Below the pieces are notes generated by a model. The model was not told where the DNA came from and searched no databases. It was given only the letters and a program-made list of their open reading frames with translations. Shown here piece by piece: positions 21,676 through 30,641 of a DNA stretch of 64,000 bases. The stretch lies in assembly GCA_031179305.1 (NCBI GenBank), contig JAPSHX010000005.1:6502-70501 (forward strand), read 5' to 3'. How positions within the stretch are numbered: position 1 is the first letter of the stretch; the number at the start of each line of letters is the position of its first letter. This DNA comes from Paenarthrobacter sp. GTDB taxonomy: Bacteria > Actinomycetota > Actinomycetes > Actinomycetales > Micrococcaceae. The translations under genes were made by a program, and so were the position numbers.

Positions 21676-22737
21676 TTAGATCTCCATCCCGAAGTGCTCG
21701 CTGAAACGTACGTCGCCTTCGATCATGTCGCGCATGTCGCCAACCTCGTTGCGGAACATGAGCGTGCGCTCAATGCCCATGCCGAAGGCAAAACCTGAAT
21801 AGATGTCCGGATCGATACCGGCTGCCCGCAAAACGTTGGGGTTGACCATGCCGCAGCCGCCCCATTCAATCCAGCGGGGACCACCCTTGGCACCCGGGTG
21901 CCAGATGTCCAGTTCGGCGGAAGGCTCCGTGAACGGGAAGTAGTTGGGGCGCAGGCGAATGGAAGCTTCGTCGCCGAACATCTGGCGGGCGAAGTGCTCC
22001 AACGTGCCACGAAGGTCCGCCATACTCAGGTTCTTGTCGATCGCCAGTCCCTCGAACTGGTGGAAGACAGGAGTGTGCGTAGCGTCCAGTTCATCCGTGC
22101 GGAAGACCTTGCCGGGGCACAGCACATAGATGGGCACTTCGCGTTCAAGCATGGAACGGACTTGCACCGGGGACGTGTGCGTGCGCATGAGCAGGTGCGC
22201 TTCCGGGGGCTCCACAAAGAACGTGTCCTGCATTTCGCGTGCCGGGTGATCCGGCTTGAAGTTAAGGGCATCGAAATTGAACCACTCGGACTCCACCTCC
22301 GGGCCTTCGGCGATTTCCCAGCCCATGCCAACAAAGATGTCCGAGACGCGGTCCTGCAACGTGGACAGCGGGTGGCGGGCACCGGCGCGACGACGACGCG
22401 GAGCGGACGTAACATCAACGGTTTCTTCGACCAGGATGCGGGCGTCATTCTCGGCCTCGAGAACTTCGGTCCGGGCTGCGAGCGCCTTGTTGACCCGGCC
22501 ACGGGAGGAACCCATGAGCTTGCCTGCGGCAGCCTTGTGCTCCTTGGCCAAGCCACCGATTACACGGTTAGCCAGGCTCAGAGGCGACTTCTCACCGGTG
22601 TGGGTGAGGCGCACAGCCTTGAGTTCTTCGAGGGAGGACGCAGCCGAAATGGCGGCAATGGCGTCCTCGACGGCAGCGGTGATGGCGGCTTCATCCAGCG
22701 GATTCGGGATGGCAGCGCCTGGCAAAGTGTCAGTCAT
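21676..22737 (-). CDS. pheS: Phenylalanine-tRNA ligase alpha subunit
   Basis: Catalytic alpha chain, 353 residues. A coiled-coil N-terminal region is followed by the class II aminoacyl-tRNA synthetase core, with motif 2 around [10 protein letters not shown] and motif 3 [15 protein letters not shown] near the C-terminus. The lead gene of pheST, its promoter must lie in the 57 bp between its ATG and the terminator of the upstream gene. I see no room for a leader peptide or T-box there. Confidence 0.97.
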   Translation of the reverse strand: MTDTLPGAAIPNPLDEAAITAAVEDAIAAISAASSLEELKAVRLTHTGEKSPLSLANRVIGGLAKEHKAAAGKLMGSSRGRVNKALAARTEVLEAENDARILVEETVDVTSAPRRRRAGARHPLSTLQDRVSDIFVGMGWEIAEGPEVESEWFNFDALNFKPDHPAREMQDTFFVEPPEAHLLMRTHTSPVQVRSMLEREVPIYVLCPGKVFRTDELDATHTPVFHQFEGLAIDKNLSMADLRGTLEHFARQMFGDEASIRLRPNYFPFTEPSAELDIWHPGAKGGPRWIEWGGCGMVNPNVLRAAGIDPDIYSGFAFGMGIERTLMFRNEVGDMRDMIEGDVRFSEHFGMEI

Positions 22738-22794
22738 CTACTGTTCTTAGCTACGAGTAGGGAGCGGCCCGGCAAGGCGGACCTGCAAAACGAA

Positions 22795-22832
22795 AAGGGT
22801 AGTGCTCGCCGCGGACGGCAGGCACTACCCTT
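22795..22832 (-). terminator. Rho-independent terminator after the LppM-like gene
   Basis: An 11-bp perfect stem (22795-22805 with 22822-22832) encloses a 16-base loop that can itself pair partly. On the minus strand it is followed by TTCGTTTTG. It sits between the LppM-like gene and pheS and would isolate the two. Confidence 0.85.
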
Positions 22833-22847
22833 CAGTCTAGTTGAACC

Positions 22848-23708
22848 TCACAGGCGCTCGTCGCGCGCTTGCCCCGGTTGCTGAACCGGGGGCTGCGGCG
22901 AGTAGGGCGGCTGCTGCTGCGCGTGTGGTTGCTGCGGGTCGTAGGCCGGCTGTTGCGGAGCGTAACCCGCCTGCCCTGTCTGGGGCGCGAAACCCGGCTG
23001 CCCGTATGGGGTCGCAGCTGCGAACGCCGGCGCTTGCCGGGCTGCCTTCTTGCGCAGCAGCACAAACAGCAGAATCAGGGCGGCGGCAACGACGAGGACT
23101 GTGACGAGTATCCAGATGATCCACATCGGAATTCCCGCGTTGGCCTCGGCCTTGGCCTGGACTACCGACTCGTTGACAGAAAGCATGTCGAAGGTGGCCG
23201 AATTGCCGTCGACAGTTGCGCCCTTGGCTTCCACCACCTTTCCCGGGAAGGTGAACTTTACGGAGGCTTCGTCGAACATCGACTTCGCCATGGCCGACGA
23301 CGATGCGTCACCGTTTTCAGCACCGGTCACTCCACCCATGGAGATGACGTAGAAGTCCCCTTCTTTCTTCAGTTCGAAGGGGCTCTCGGAGCTGGACGAT
23401 TCAGCGAGCTTTGCAGGGTCCAGGTTGGCGGCTGTAATCCGCTTGCCTTTGTACTTCTCGTCCTCGTAGTCCACCACGGTCGCACCATCGGGGATGTCCA
23501 TCTGCCGACTTCCGCTACCGTTCGACTCCATGAATTCGTCGAAAGACTTCTCGCCCAGCACGGATTTTTGGATGGCGTAGACAACCTCGTAGTCCACGCT
23601 CTTTTCATTGTTGACCGTCACGGACATGTTGAGCTTGACGGAACCCGTCAATGCCAGCATGAGTGCGATCAGTAAACCGACGCCGCCCAAGGCCCGTTTC
23701 GCCTTCAT
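22848..23708 (-). CDS. LppM-like membrane-anchored protein
   Basis: The 286-residue protein has an N-terminal hydrophobic signal-like segment (residues 8-24), an extracytoplasmic beta-rich domain starting KLNMSVTVNNEKSVDYE, a second transmembrane helix near residues 190-212 and a Gln/Pro/Tyr-rich cytoplasmic tail. This matches the LppM family, known in mycobacteria as a surface lipoprotein. Here the expected lipobox cysteine is replaced: the sequence reads ALTGSVKLN instead of LTGC. Lipid attachment is therefore unlikely, and anchoring would rely on the helices. The ATG at 23708 is preferred over an upstream GTG because a GA-rich ribosome site (GGGGGACGAGGG) precedes it. Function unknown here. 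Confidence 0.7.
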   Translation of the reverse strand: MKAKRALGGVGLLIALMLALTGSVKLNMSVTVNNEKSVDYEVVYAIQKSVLGEKSFDEFMESNGSGSRQMDIPDGATVVDYEDEKYKGKRITAANLDPAKLAESSSSESPFELKKEGDFYVISMGGVTGAENGDASSSAMAKSMFDEASVKFTFPGKVVEAKGATVDGNSATFDMLSVNESVVQAKAEANAGIPMWIIWILVTVLVVAAALILLFVLLRKKAARQAPAFAAATPYGQPGFAPQTGQAGYAPQQPAYDPQQPHAQQQPPYSPQPPVQQPGQARDERL

Positions 23709-23808
23709 TTCCCTCGTCCCCCAATTTTCTTGTTTTGACACGTGCGGGTGCTCGAACAGCGTATCGCTGCCAACGCCGCGGCAGGCACTACGGCGCTAGC
23801 ATGGCATC

Positions 23809-24255
23809 ATGACTCCGGCGCAACGCTTACGGCAGATCGCAAACGTCCTGAACCTGTCCACCCCGCTGGGGCTGGCGGTAGCAGCCGTGTCCCGTTCCAC
23901 CGTGTCCCATGGCCCGCGGGGGCTTCTGATCGCTGCCGGGTACAACTGGAAGCTCCCCCACGCAGGTGCGTTTACGGTGGGGAACGTAGTCCTGTACCGG
24001 GCGCCGCATGGTGTGGCCGGAACCAACACGGTGCTCTTGGGGCATGAGGAGCGGCACAGCACTCAGTACGCGTACTGCCTGGGGCTTCCTTTCCTTGCCC
24101 TCTACAGCGTCGCTGCCGGCTGGTCCATGCTTCGCAGCGGGAACCCGGCTTCGCGTAACTTCTTCGAACGGCAGGCCGGCCTCGTGGCCGGCGGCTACAT
24201 GGACAACCACCACCGCCGGCAGGACGGCCCTGCAGGCAAGGGAATCGAGGCCTGA
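23809..24255 (+). CDS. Conserved small protein with an HEXXH motif, function unknown
   Basis: The 148-residue protein contains GHEERHSTQYAYC near residues 77-89, a zincin-like HEXXH, followed by a hydrophobic stretch (LGLPFLALYSVAAGWSML). A second short hydrophobic region lies near residues 17-45. I do not recognise a named family. The C-terminal part, FFERQAGLVAGGYMDNHH, has further histidines that could complete a metal site. It starts at ATG and ends 2 bp before the SIMPL gene, so the two form an operon. Confidence 0.72.
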   Translation: MTPAQRLRQIANVLNLSTPLGLAVAAVSRSTVSHGPRGLLIAAGYNWKLPHAGAFTVGNVVLYRAPHGVAGTNTVLLGHEERHSTQYAYCLGLPFLALYSVAAGWSMLRSGNPASRNFFERQAGLVAGGYMDNHHRRQDGPAGKGIEA

Positions 24256-24257
24256 GC

Positions 24258-24887
24258 ATGAACCGAACCATTACCGTTACCGGGACCGCGAGCGCAAAGG
24301 CCGTCCCCGATCTGGTGACATTGACGCTTGGCGTGGAGACGCGTCGGGACACTGCCGCGAAGGCCTATGACGACGCCGGCAAAGCGGCTGGCGCTGTCGC
24401 AGCCAGTCTGCGTTCAGCAGGTGTTTCGAACGTAGACCTTCGAACCAGCGGATTGAACCTTCGTGCCGATCTGGTCTGGGTGGAAGGACAAGGGCAGAAG
24501 GTGACTGCGTACGTGGCGTCCACGAACCTGCAGGTGGGCATCCGTTCCCAGGCGGATGCTCCGGCTGCTATTGCCGCCGCAGTTGCGGCCGGTGGAGATG
24601 ACATCCGGATCAACGGAATCGAACAAGGCTTTGCGGATGCCTCCTCGGTCGCAGCCCAGGCACAGGAGGCCGCGTGGCAGGATGCCTTGGCCCGAGCCGA
24701 ACAGTACGCGTCACTGGCTTCCGCGCGGCTTGGCCAGGTGGTGTCCATGTCCCAGGAGCCTCTGCATGGCGGACCCATTCCTTTGGGCGGAATGGTGCGG
24801 GCTTCCTTCAGTGCAGAAGCCATGCCCGTGGAAGCCGGAGAGTCATCAGTCTCAGCCAGTATCAAGGTGGAATGGGAACTGGTTTAG
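24258..24887 (+). CDS. SIMPL domain-containing protein (DUF541)
   Basis: The 209-residue protein begins ITVTGTASAKAVPDLVTLTLGV, the typical first strands of the SIMPL/DUF541 fold, and continues through the alternating helices and strands to SVSASIKVEWEL at the C-terminus. No signal peptide is seen, whereas many homologues are periplasmic or secreted. The family's molecular function is poorly defined; some members relate to oxidative stress or form oligomeric rings. It overlaps the convergent pcp gene by 4 bp and follows the HEXXH protein directly. Confidence 0.88.
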   Translation: MNRTITVTGTASAKAVPDLVTLTLGVETRRDTAAKAYDDAGKAAGAVAASLRSAGVSNVDLRTSGLNLRADLVWVEGQGQKVTAYVASTNLQVGIRSQADAPAAIAAAVAAGGDDIRINGIEQGFADASSVAAQAQEAAWQDALARAEQYASLASARLGQVVSMSQEPLHGGPIPLGGMVRASFSAEAMPVEAGESSVSASIKVEWELV

Positions 24888-25525
24888 CGGATGCCTCCGG
24901 CCGACATTTTCACGTCTGCCGGTGTGTGCAGCGCCGTCCGGGCAATGACGGCAAGACCCTCAGCCATCGATTCCAAAGGCATGGACGGAGTTGGGCTGCC
25001 TTCCGGCAACTGTTCCGGCGAATAGGGAACATGGACGAATCCGCCACGTGTACCCGGCTTGGATGCGAGGCCATGCATCAAAGCATAAAAAACGTGGTTG
25101 CACACGTAGGTGCCCGCGGACTGCGAGACCTCTCCCTTGATTCCCGCGATTTGGAGGGCTCTGAGCGCGGCTTTAATGGGCAAGCTTGAGAAGTAGGCTG
25201 CAGGCCCGCCCGGGATGACTTCCTCATCGATGGGCCGCTGGCCTTTGTTGTCCGGTATTCGGGCGTCATCGCAATTGATGGCGACGCGTTCCAAGGAGAT
25301 CCGTCCACGGCCTCCCGCCAGGCCGGCACAGAGAACTACGTCCGGGTTCAGGCTGGCTATGGCGTCGGTGAGGACGGTCCCCGACTCACCAAAGACGCAC
25401 GGCAGTTGCACGGCTTCAACGGCGATGCCTTCTGCGCCGAGCAACTCTGCCGCCCGCCGCGCTGCAAGCCACGAAGGATTCGCATCGTCCTCGCCAAAGG
25501 GTTCGAATCCAGTCAGCAGAATCAT
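24884..25525 (-). CDS. pcp: Pyroglutamyl-peptidase I
   Basis: Cysteine peptidase (family C15) that removes N-terminal pyroglutamate from peptides in the cytosol. The 213-residue protein starts MILLTGFEPFG, has the catalytic glutamate in ISLERVAIN, the cysteine in AGTYVCNHVFY and the terminal histidine in GFVHVPYSPEQ, so the triad is complete. Length is normal. Single gene facing the SIMPL gene. Confidence 0.94.
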   Translation of the reverse strand: MILLTGFEPFGEDDANPSWLAARRAAELLGAEGIAVEAVQLPCVFGESGTVLTDAIASLNPDVVLCAGLAGGRGRISLERVAINCDDARIPDNKGQRPIDEEVIPGGPAAYFSSLPIKAALRALQIAGIKGEVSQSAGTYVCNHVFYALMHGLASKPGTRGGFVHVPYSPEQLPEGSPTPSMPLESMAEGLAVIARTALHTPADVKMSAGGIR

Positions 25526-25582
25526 GGCCCAACCTTAGCAATGCTCCCGCCCCGGCTATCCCGGGCTTGCCTTCCGCGGCCT

Positions 25583-25610
25583 TGACATTCGTTCGAACAT
25601 ACATTCGAAT
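25583..25610 (+). promoter_or_regulatory. SOS promoter with LexA box before the radical SAM gene
   Basis: TTGACA (25583-25588) lies 17 bp before TCGAAT (25605-25610), forming a plausible promoter. The spacer and -10 region contain TCGAACATACATTCGA (25593-25608), which differs by one base from the actinobacterial LexA consensus TCGAAC-N4-GTTCGA. The ATG at 25618 would be at or next to the expected transcription start. Confidence 0.8.
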
Positions 25611-25617
25611 GGAGTCC

Positions 25618-26709
25618 ATGAGATGGGACGCACAAGCACTTTCACCTACACGTGGACCGGCGTCAGAAACCAGTGGTGTCGAGGCTCCGGGCCCTGCCCC
25701 GGCCTCGGATGCCTTGCTGCCACTGGCCGGGCTTGTGCGTTCCATCTCGACACCCGAATTCTCCGGAGTCACCTTCCATGAGGTCACCGCAAAGTCAGTG
25801 CTCAACAAGGTGCCTTCCGGTTCGAACATGCCCTTTGAGTGGACGGTGAACCCGTATCGCGGATGCAGCCATGCCTGCGTGTACTGTTTCGCCCGTAAGA
25901 GCCACACATATTTGGAGTTCGACGCCGGGCGGGACTTCGATTCGCAAGTGGTGGTCAAGATCAATGCCGCCGAAGTTCTCCGAAGGGAACTGGCCAAGCC
26001 TTCTTGGGAACGGCCCCAAGTCGCCCTCGGTACCAACACGGATCCCTATCAACGCGCAGAGGGCCGCTATATGCTCATGCCCGGAATCATCCGGGCCCTC
26101 GCAGATTCCGGCACGCCTTTCTCCATCTTGACCAAGGGCACGCTGCTGGCCAGGGACATTCCCCTGCTCAAGCACGCCGCCACCCAGGTCCCCGTGGACC
26201 TTGGCATCTCGCTGGCAATGACCAATCAGGACCTCGCGGAACTCATAGAGCCTGGCACCCCTTCACCCAAGGCCCGCCTCAAGCTCATAGCCCGACTCCG
26301 CGACGCCGGACTGGGGTGCGGCGTCATGGCCATGCCCATCCTGCCGTGGTTAACGGATTCGGACGAGGCCCTCGATTCCCTGTTCGCGGAACTGACCAAG
26401 GCGGGCGCCACAGGAGTCACCGCCGGCGCCCTGTATCTTAAGCCCGGAACCCGTGAGTGGTACATGAAATGGCTGGCAACCGAACACCCGGAGTTGGTGG
26501 GCAAGTACCGGCGGCTCTATGGACAAGGCTCCTATGCTTCCAAGGAGTACCGTGCCTGGCTCACCGGCAGGATCACCTACTTCAAGGCGAAGTATGGCTT
26601 CACCGGAACATCCGGATTCAGCCACCGGAATGCTCGCACTGTCACTGGGTCGGCGGCCGCCACCGTGGACGCCTCCGTTCCCCTTCCTGGACAACAGACG
26701 CTTTTCTAG
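25618..26709 (+). CDS. Rv2578c family radical SAM protein (SplB-like)
   Basis: The 363-residue protein has the radical SAM cluster motif CSHACVYCFAR (Cx3Cx2C) near residues 79-90, preceded by WTVNPYRG, and ends in a phage-lyase-like region. It belongs to the family named after mycobacterial Rv2578c, sometimes annotated SplB by similarity to spore photoproduct lyase. The chemistry of this family is not established; a DNA-repair role is suggested by its LexA-type box. ATG 25618 (MRWDAQAL) matches the family N-terminus; an ATG three codons earlier lacks support. The position suggests a leaderless mRNA. Confidence 0.88.
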   Translation: MRWDAQALSPTRGPASETSGVEAPGPAPASDALLPLAGLVRSISTPEFSGVTFHEVTAKSVLNKVPSGSNMPFEWTVNPYRGCSHACVYCFARKSHTYLEFDAGRDFDSQVVVKINAAEVLRRELAKPSWERPQVALGTNTDPYQRAEGRYMLMPGIIRALADSGTPFSILTKGTLLARDIPLLKHAATQVPVDLGISLAMTNQDLAELIEPGTPSPKARLKLIARLRDAGLGCGVMAMPILPWLTDSDEALDSLFAELTKAGATGVTAGALYLKPGTREWYMKWLATEHPELVGKYRRLYGQGSYASKEYRAWLTGRITYFKAKYGFTGTSGFSHRNARTVTGSAAATVDASVPLPGQQTLF

Positions 26710-26765
26710 GTTGAATGCCACCGGCTACGGTAAGCGGTCATCTCTTCCCTCCAAGCGCCCGGTTC

Positions 26766-27200
26766 TCAGGCGGGAGCGCCTACCCGGCTAATCAACGCCC
26801 GGACTATCGGAAGGTCTGCCGGAATCCACGGAAGGCTGAGAGCTTCGTCACGGTCCGCCAATGACACCCAACGCAATTCGTCGTGATCCTCCAGCGGCCG
26901 CGGCTCTCCCGACGTCAGTTCGGCGAACCACACACGCATGGAGGCGCGGTCATTGAGCATCCATCCTGCGATGGCGCCCGAGTCCAGCTCCGGCCCGAGC
27001 TGCACTTCAATGCCCAGTTCTTCCCGGAGTTCACGGTGCAGGGCAGCCTCCGCGGTCTCACCGGCTTCCACCTTGCCGCCCGGAAATTCCCACATGCCCG
27101 CAAATTGGGGCGGCGCAGTACGCCGTGCAACGAGAAGGCGGGTGGGGGCTTCCAAGGAGTCGACGACGGCGGCGCCCACGACGTTAATCAGTACAGTCAC
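26766..27200 (-). CDS. Nudix hydrolase, MutT-like (8-oxo-dGTP diphosphatase family)
   Basis: The 144-residue protein contains a complete Nudix box, GX5EX7REUXEEXGU, in GGKVEAGET...RELREELGI near residues 40-62, preceded by the MWEFPGGK strand. This arrangement is typical of MutT-type enzymes that hydrolyse oxidised nucleoside triphosphates, though the exact substrate is not fixed by the motif. GTG start at 27200. Convergent with the radical SAM gene. Confidence 0.9.
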   Translation of the reverse strand: MTVLINVVGAAVVDSLEAPTRLLVARRTAPPQFAGMWEFPGGKVEAGETAEAALHRELREELGIEVQLGPELDSGAIAGWMLNDRASMRVWFAELTSGEPRPLEDHDELRWVSLADRDEALSLPWIPADLPIVRALISRVGAPA

Positions 27201-27334
27201 CGAAACAGTCTATGGGGGCCGATGAATGGGCATCGTCACATAGCTGCGACAAGTCGCGGGGCCCCGGACTAAACTTATTATCGGATTTTCTCCAGGTTCC
27301 CCCAGCCCACAAGGCGCCCTCAAGAAGCAGGCTT

Positions 27335-28543
27335 ATGACTACCACCGTGTCCACACCCGCCACCGCCAAAGCAGCAAGGAAACACCTTGGCTTGGCCATC
27401 CTGGCCTTGGCCATGGGCGGGTTCGCCATCGGTACCACCGAATTCGCCATGATGGGCCTGCTGAAGGAAATCGAGGAGGGGCTGGGCATCAGCACCCCCG
27501 AGGCAGGCAACCTCATCTCGGCGTACGCCTTGGGCGTCGTTATCGGTGCTCCCCTCTTCGCTGCGTTCGGGGCAAAGCTTCCCAGAAAGCATCTTGCCCT
27601 GGGACTCATGCTGTTCCTGTCGTTGGCGAACCTGACGTCCTTCATCGCACCGGATTACGGATTAATGCTCCTCTCCCGTTTTGCTTCCGGACTTCCCCAC
27701 GGAGCCTTCTTCGGAGTGGCAGCCGTCATCGCAGCAGGACTCGTCGCCCCTACCAAACGGGGCTGGGCAATCTCCATGGTGATGGCAGGGCTCACGGTCT
27801 CCAACGTCATCGGGGTTCCTTTGGCCACGTGGGTTGGGCAGACCTTCGGGTGGCGGCTCCTCTTCGTCATTGTGGGCGCCATCGGATTGCTTACCGTCAC
27901 CATGGTGTGGAAGTTCGTCCCCTTCGAAGCAGCCCACCCCGAGGCCAGCATCCGACGCGAACTTGGAGCCCTCAAACGGCTCCAGGTTTGGCTGGCGCTC
28001 CTGATCGGCATCATCGGGTTTGGCGGCTTCTTTGCCGTTTACACCTACATTGCACACACCATGACCTCTGTGGCCGGCATACCGGAGAACCTGATCCCCG
28101 CCGTTGTTGCCCTCTACGGACTTGGCATGGTGGTGGGCAACATCTTAGGTGGACGCCTGGCCGACAAGTCCGTGATGGGGACCATCTACTGGGTAATGCC
28201 GGGAATCGCCGTGGCCCTGGTGGTCTACGCCATTGCTGCGCACTGGGCGTGGGCTGCCTTCATCATGGCGTTCGTGGTGGGCGGTGTGGGCTCCATGCTC
28301 ACTCCCGCGTTGCAAACCCGCCTCCTGGACGCCGCACCGGGCGCTGCGTCGCTGGCATCCTCACTGAACCACTCCGCCCTGAACATCGCCAACGCGCTGG
28401 GCGCCTTCCTGGGCGGCACTGTTATTGCCTGGGGTTGGGGATACGTGGCTCCCGCACTGGTTGGCGCGGTCCTTGCCGTCCTGGGCCTCGGAGTGGCTCT
28501 GGTCAGTGGTCTGCTGGAGCGAAAAAAGCCGCTGTCTTTCTGA
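27335..28543 (+). CDS. MFS transporter, DHA1 (AraJ/YdhP-like) family
   Basis: The 402-residue protein has 12 hydrophobic segments. The first contains GGFAIGTTEFAMMGLL, and the loop after the fourth segment keeps GLPHGAFFGVAA, both characteristic of AraJ-like drug:proton antiporters. The frame is open further upstream, but ATG 27335 is the first start that puts a short cytoplasmic tail before helix 1. It probably exports small molecules; substrate unknown. Confidence 0.9.
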   Translation: MTTTVSTPATAKAARKHLGLAILALAMGGFAIGTTEFAMMGLLKEIEEGLGISTPEAGNLISAYALGVVIGAPLFAAFGAKLPRKHLALGLMLFLSLANLTSFIAPDYGLMLLSRFASGLPHGAFFGVAAVIAAGLVAPTKRGWAISMVMAGLTVSNVIGVPLATWVGQTFGWRLLFVIVGAIGLLTVTMVWKFVPFEAAHPEASIRRELGALKRLQVWLALLIGIIGFGGFFAVYTYIAHTMTSVAGIPENLIPAVVALYGLGMVVGNILGGRLADKSVMGTIYWVMPGIAVALVVYAIAAHWAWAAFIMAFVVGGVGSMLTPALQTRLLDAAPGAASLASSLNHSALNIANALGAFLGGTVIAWGWGYVAPALVGAVLAVLGLGVALVSGLLERKKPLSF

Positions 28544-28600
28544 TCCCGACTAAAGAGCGCGGGATAGCCGGAAGACCGCCTTCGACGCTCTATGTCGTGT

Positions 28601-29512
28601 CTACACATTCTCCAGTCGGGCGCCCTGCTGGGAACGCGCGCTGGCGTAAAGACATACCGTGGCGGCAGTACCCAGGTTCAGGCTTTCGGCTGCCCCATAC
28701 ACCGGAACCGCCACCCGATGGTCAGCCAGCGCAAGCTCCGACTCCGACAAACCCTGTGCTTCGTTGCCGAACAGCCAAGCCGTAGGTGACTCAAGCGCGT
28801 AGTCAGATGCTACAGATTCATTCCCAAGTCTCCGCGCCGCATTCTCGTCTTGCAGTTTGTCCAAGTTGACGGTTCCATATCCGTCCGCAGCCAAGACGCC
28901 GATACCGCGATCGCGGCAGCGTGCCACCAACTCCTCAACATCGGCACCCAGCACAACCGGCAAATGGAAAAGCGAGCCAGCCGTCGAACGGACAGCCTTG
29001 GGGTTGTAGATGTCCACGCTCGAACCAGTAAGGACAACCGCGTCGGCGCCGGCAGCATCGGCAGCACGGAGAACAGTCCCGGCGTTGCCGGGATCGCGCA
29101 CCTGGCACATGACAGCGATCAGGCGTGGACCGGCGTCGAGCACTGACTCAAGGCTGACATCAACAAAACTACATACGGCCACGATCCCCTGCGGATTGAC
29201 GGTGTCCGCCATGGCGGAAAGGACGTCGTCATTTGCAAGCCGGAGCTGCGTTTCCCGCGCCAGGTCGGCAAGCTCAGGGAGGCGCTCCAGACACGCTTCG
29301 CTGGCAAAAACTTCATGCACGACGGCGGGACCTCCGGCCGCGGTGCGCTCACGGTGCAGGATCAAAGCCTCACGCACCGCCTGCGGACCCTCAGCCAGGA
29401 AACGTCCGCGTTTTAAACGCGCCGGGCGCCCGGCAAGCTTGGCGACGTCCCTCACCCGATCAGCTCGGGGGTTGGTCATCGGAAAGTCTTGCGGGCGCCC
29501 GGTTTCGTTCAT
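28601..29512 (-). CDS. TrmH family RNA 2'-O-methyltransferase
   Basis: SPOUT-fold methylase of 303 residues with an N-terminal RNA-binding domain (SpoU_sub_bind) and the three SPOUT motifs: GNAGTVLRAADAAGA, FGNEAQGLS and VPVYGAAESLNLGTAATVCLY. It methylates rRNA or tRNA ribose; the target cannot be assigned. Located directly after rplT on the same strand, as in many actinobacteria. Neither the ATG at 29512 nor the one at 29479 has a clear ribosome site; I keep the first. Confidence 0.92.
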   Translation of the reverse strand: MNETGRPQDFPMTNPRADRVRDVAKLAGRPARLKRGRFLAEGPQAVREALILHRERTAAGGPAVVHEVFASEACLERLPELADLARETQLRLANDDVLSAMADTVNPQGIVAVCSFVDVSLESVLDAGPRLIAVMCQVRDPGNAGTVLRAADAAGADAVVLTGSSVDIYNPKAVRSTAGSLFHLPVVLGADVEELVARCRDRGIGVLAADGYGTVNLDKLQDENAARRLGNESVASDYALESPTAWLFGNEAQGLSESELALADHRVAVPVYGAAESLNLGTAATVCLYASARSQQGARLENV

Positions 29513-29538
29513 ATAAAGAACTTTAGTGGCAGTTGCGA

Positions 29539-30210
29539 CTAGTTCTTGATCTGCTGGCGGGCTTCGCCACCTGCAGGCTCAAAGCCGGCAGCCTTTGCAG
29601 CCTCAACGGTGGAGAACCAGTACTCAGCGGCAGTGGTGTTGTACCAGGTGGAACCCGGAACGTGGTACTTCTTGGACTCGGCGTTGCCCTTGATGGCGTA
29701 GCCTTCCGGGGCCTCGTCGCCGTCAGCAGCAACTGCGCCGTCGATGGCCGGCTTCTCGGAAACGACAGCCTTGACCGCCGTTGCGGTGGCAGCAGCCGGA
29801 GCAACCTTGGCAGCCTTGGGAGCAGCAGCAGCAGCGGCCGGCGCGGAGGTGTCAGCCGGAAGTGCAGCCTTGGCAATGTTCACCAGGGCCGCGAAAGCGT
29901 TGGCGTCAGAGACAGCCAGCTCGGCCAGCATGCGGCGGTCAACCTCAACCTCAGCGGCCTTCAGGCCCTGGATCAAGCGGTTGTAGGTGAGGCCATTGGC
30001 GCGGGATGCAGCATTGATGCGCTGGATCCAGAGGCGACGGAAGTCACCCTTCTTCTTGCGGCGGTCGCCGTAGCTGTACACAAACGAGTGCAGCAGCTGC
30101 TCTTTGGCCTTACGGTACAGGCGCGAACGCTGTCCGCGGTAACCCTTTGCGCGTTCGAGGACAACCCGGCGCTTCTTGTGGGCGTTTACCGCCCGCTTCA
30201 CACGTGCCAC
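29539..30210 (-). CDS. rplT: 50S ribosomal protein L20 with C-terminal extra domain
   Basis: Residues 1-118 or so are a normal L20 ([15 protein letters not shown] onward), needed for early 50S assembly and, in several bacteria, autoregulation of this operon. The protein then continues to 223 residues. An Ala/Pro/Lys linker (about 120-165) is followed by a compact end with [22 protein letters not shown] and [16 protein letters not shown]. That pattern resembles the small 'sunset' domain found at the ends of assorted actinobacterial proteins. The frame is uninterrupted and codon use stays the same, so this is a genuine fusion rather than a readthrough artefact. GTG start with AAGGAG seven bases upstream. 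Confidence 0.95.
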   Translation of the reverse strand: MARVKRAVNAHKKRRVVLERAKGYRGQRSRLYRKAKEQLLHSFVYSYGDRRKKKGDFRRLWIQRINAASRANGLTYNRLIQGLKAAEVEVDRRMLAELAVSDANAFAALVNIAKAALPADTSAPAAAAAAPKAAKVAPAAATATAVKAVVSEKPAIDGAVAADGDEAPEGYAIKGNAESKKYHVPGSTWYNTTAAEYWFSTVEAAKAAGFEPAGGEARQQIKN

Positions 30211-30329
30211 GTGCGTACTCCTTCAGAAATCTTTATCCCAAGCTGCTACTGCCGGTAACCCGGCCGGCCTGAGAAGGCTTTTGGTGTAGTCGGTCCCTGC
30301 CGGATGGCAGTAACCAAAGAACTTGGAAC

Positions 30330-30524
30330 TTAGACGCCGAGCATCTTCTTGATGACCTTGGCATCGCCCTTGAAGACGAGCTTGTCACCGGCGAGGCGAC
30401 GGGTCAGCCTGGAGGACTTGTGCTCCAGGTAGTGACGACGGTTAGCCTGCTGACGCTTCAGCTTGCCGGTACCGGTCAGCTTGAAGCGCTTCTTAGCACC
30501 GCTGTGGGTCTTCATCTTCGGCAT
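30330..30524 (-). CDS. rpmI: 50S ribosomal protein L35
   Basis: A 64-residue, very basic protein starting [14 protein letters not shown], the L35 signature, and ending KKMLGV. AAGGAG precedes the ATG. Middle gene of infC-rpmI-rplT. The flanking gaps (117 bp and 119 bp) are larger than elsewhere in compact operons and could hold translational control elements. Confidence 0.97.
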   Translation of the reverse strand: MPKMKTHSGAKKRFKLTGTGKLKRQQANRRHYLEHKSSRLTRRLAGDKLVFKGDAKVIKKMLGV

Positions 30525-30641
30525 GGGAACCGATCTCCTTACGTATCCACGGACGAGTCCGCGATTCTTTCGCGCAGCCGGCCTACAAGGGCCGGCGTGC
30601 TGGTTGCTTGCCGATGGAGGCGGGGCCTCCGCGGCGTAGAA

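Noticed and set aside
19349..21679. A 776-codon open frame on the plus strand opposite pheT
   Set aside because: Long antisense frames are common opposite GC-rich genes. pheT has full family motifs along its length, and the antisense product shows no recognisable domain.
24428..24446. TCGAAC and TTCGAAC half-sites inside the SIMPL gene
   Set aside because: The half-sites are separated by six bases, are within coding sequence and do not fit LexA spacing.
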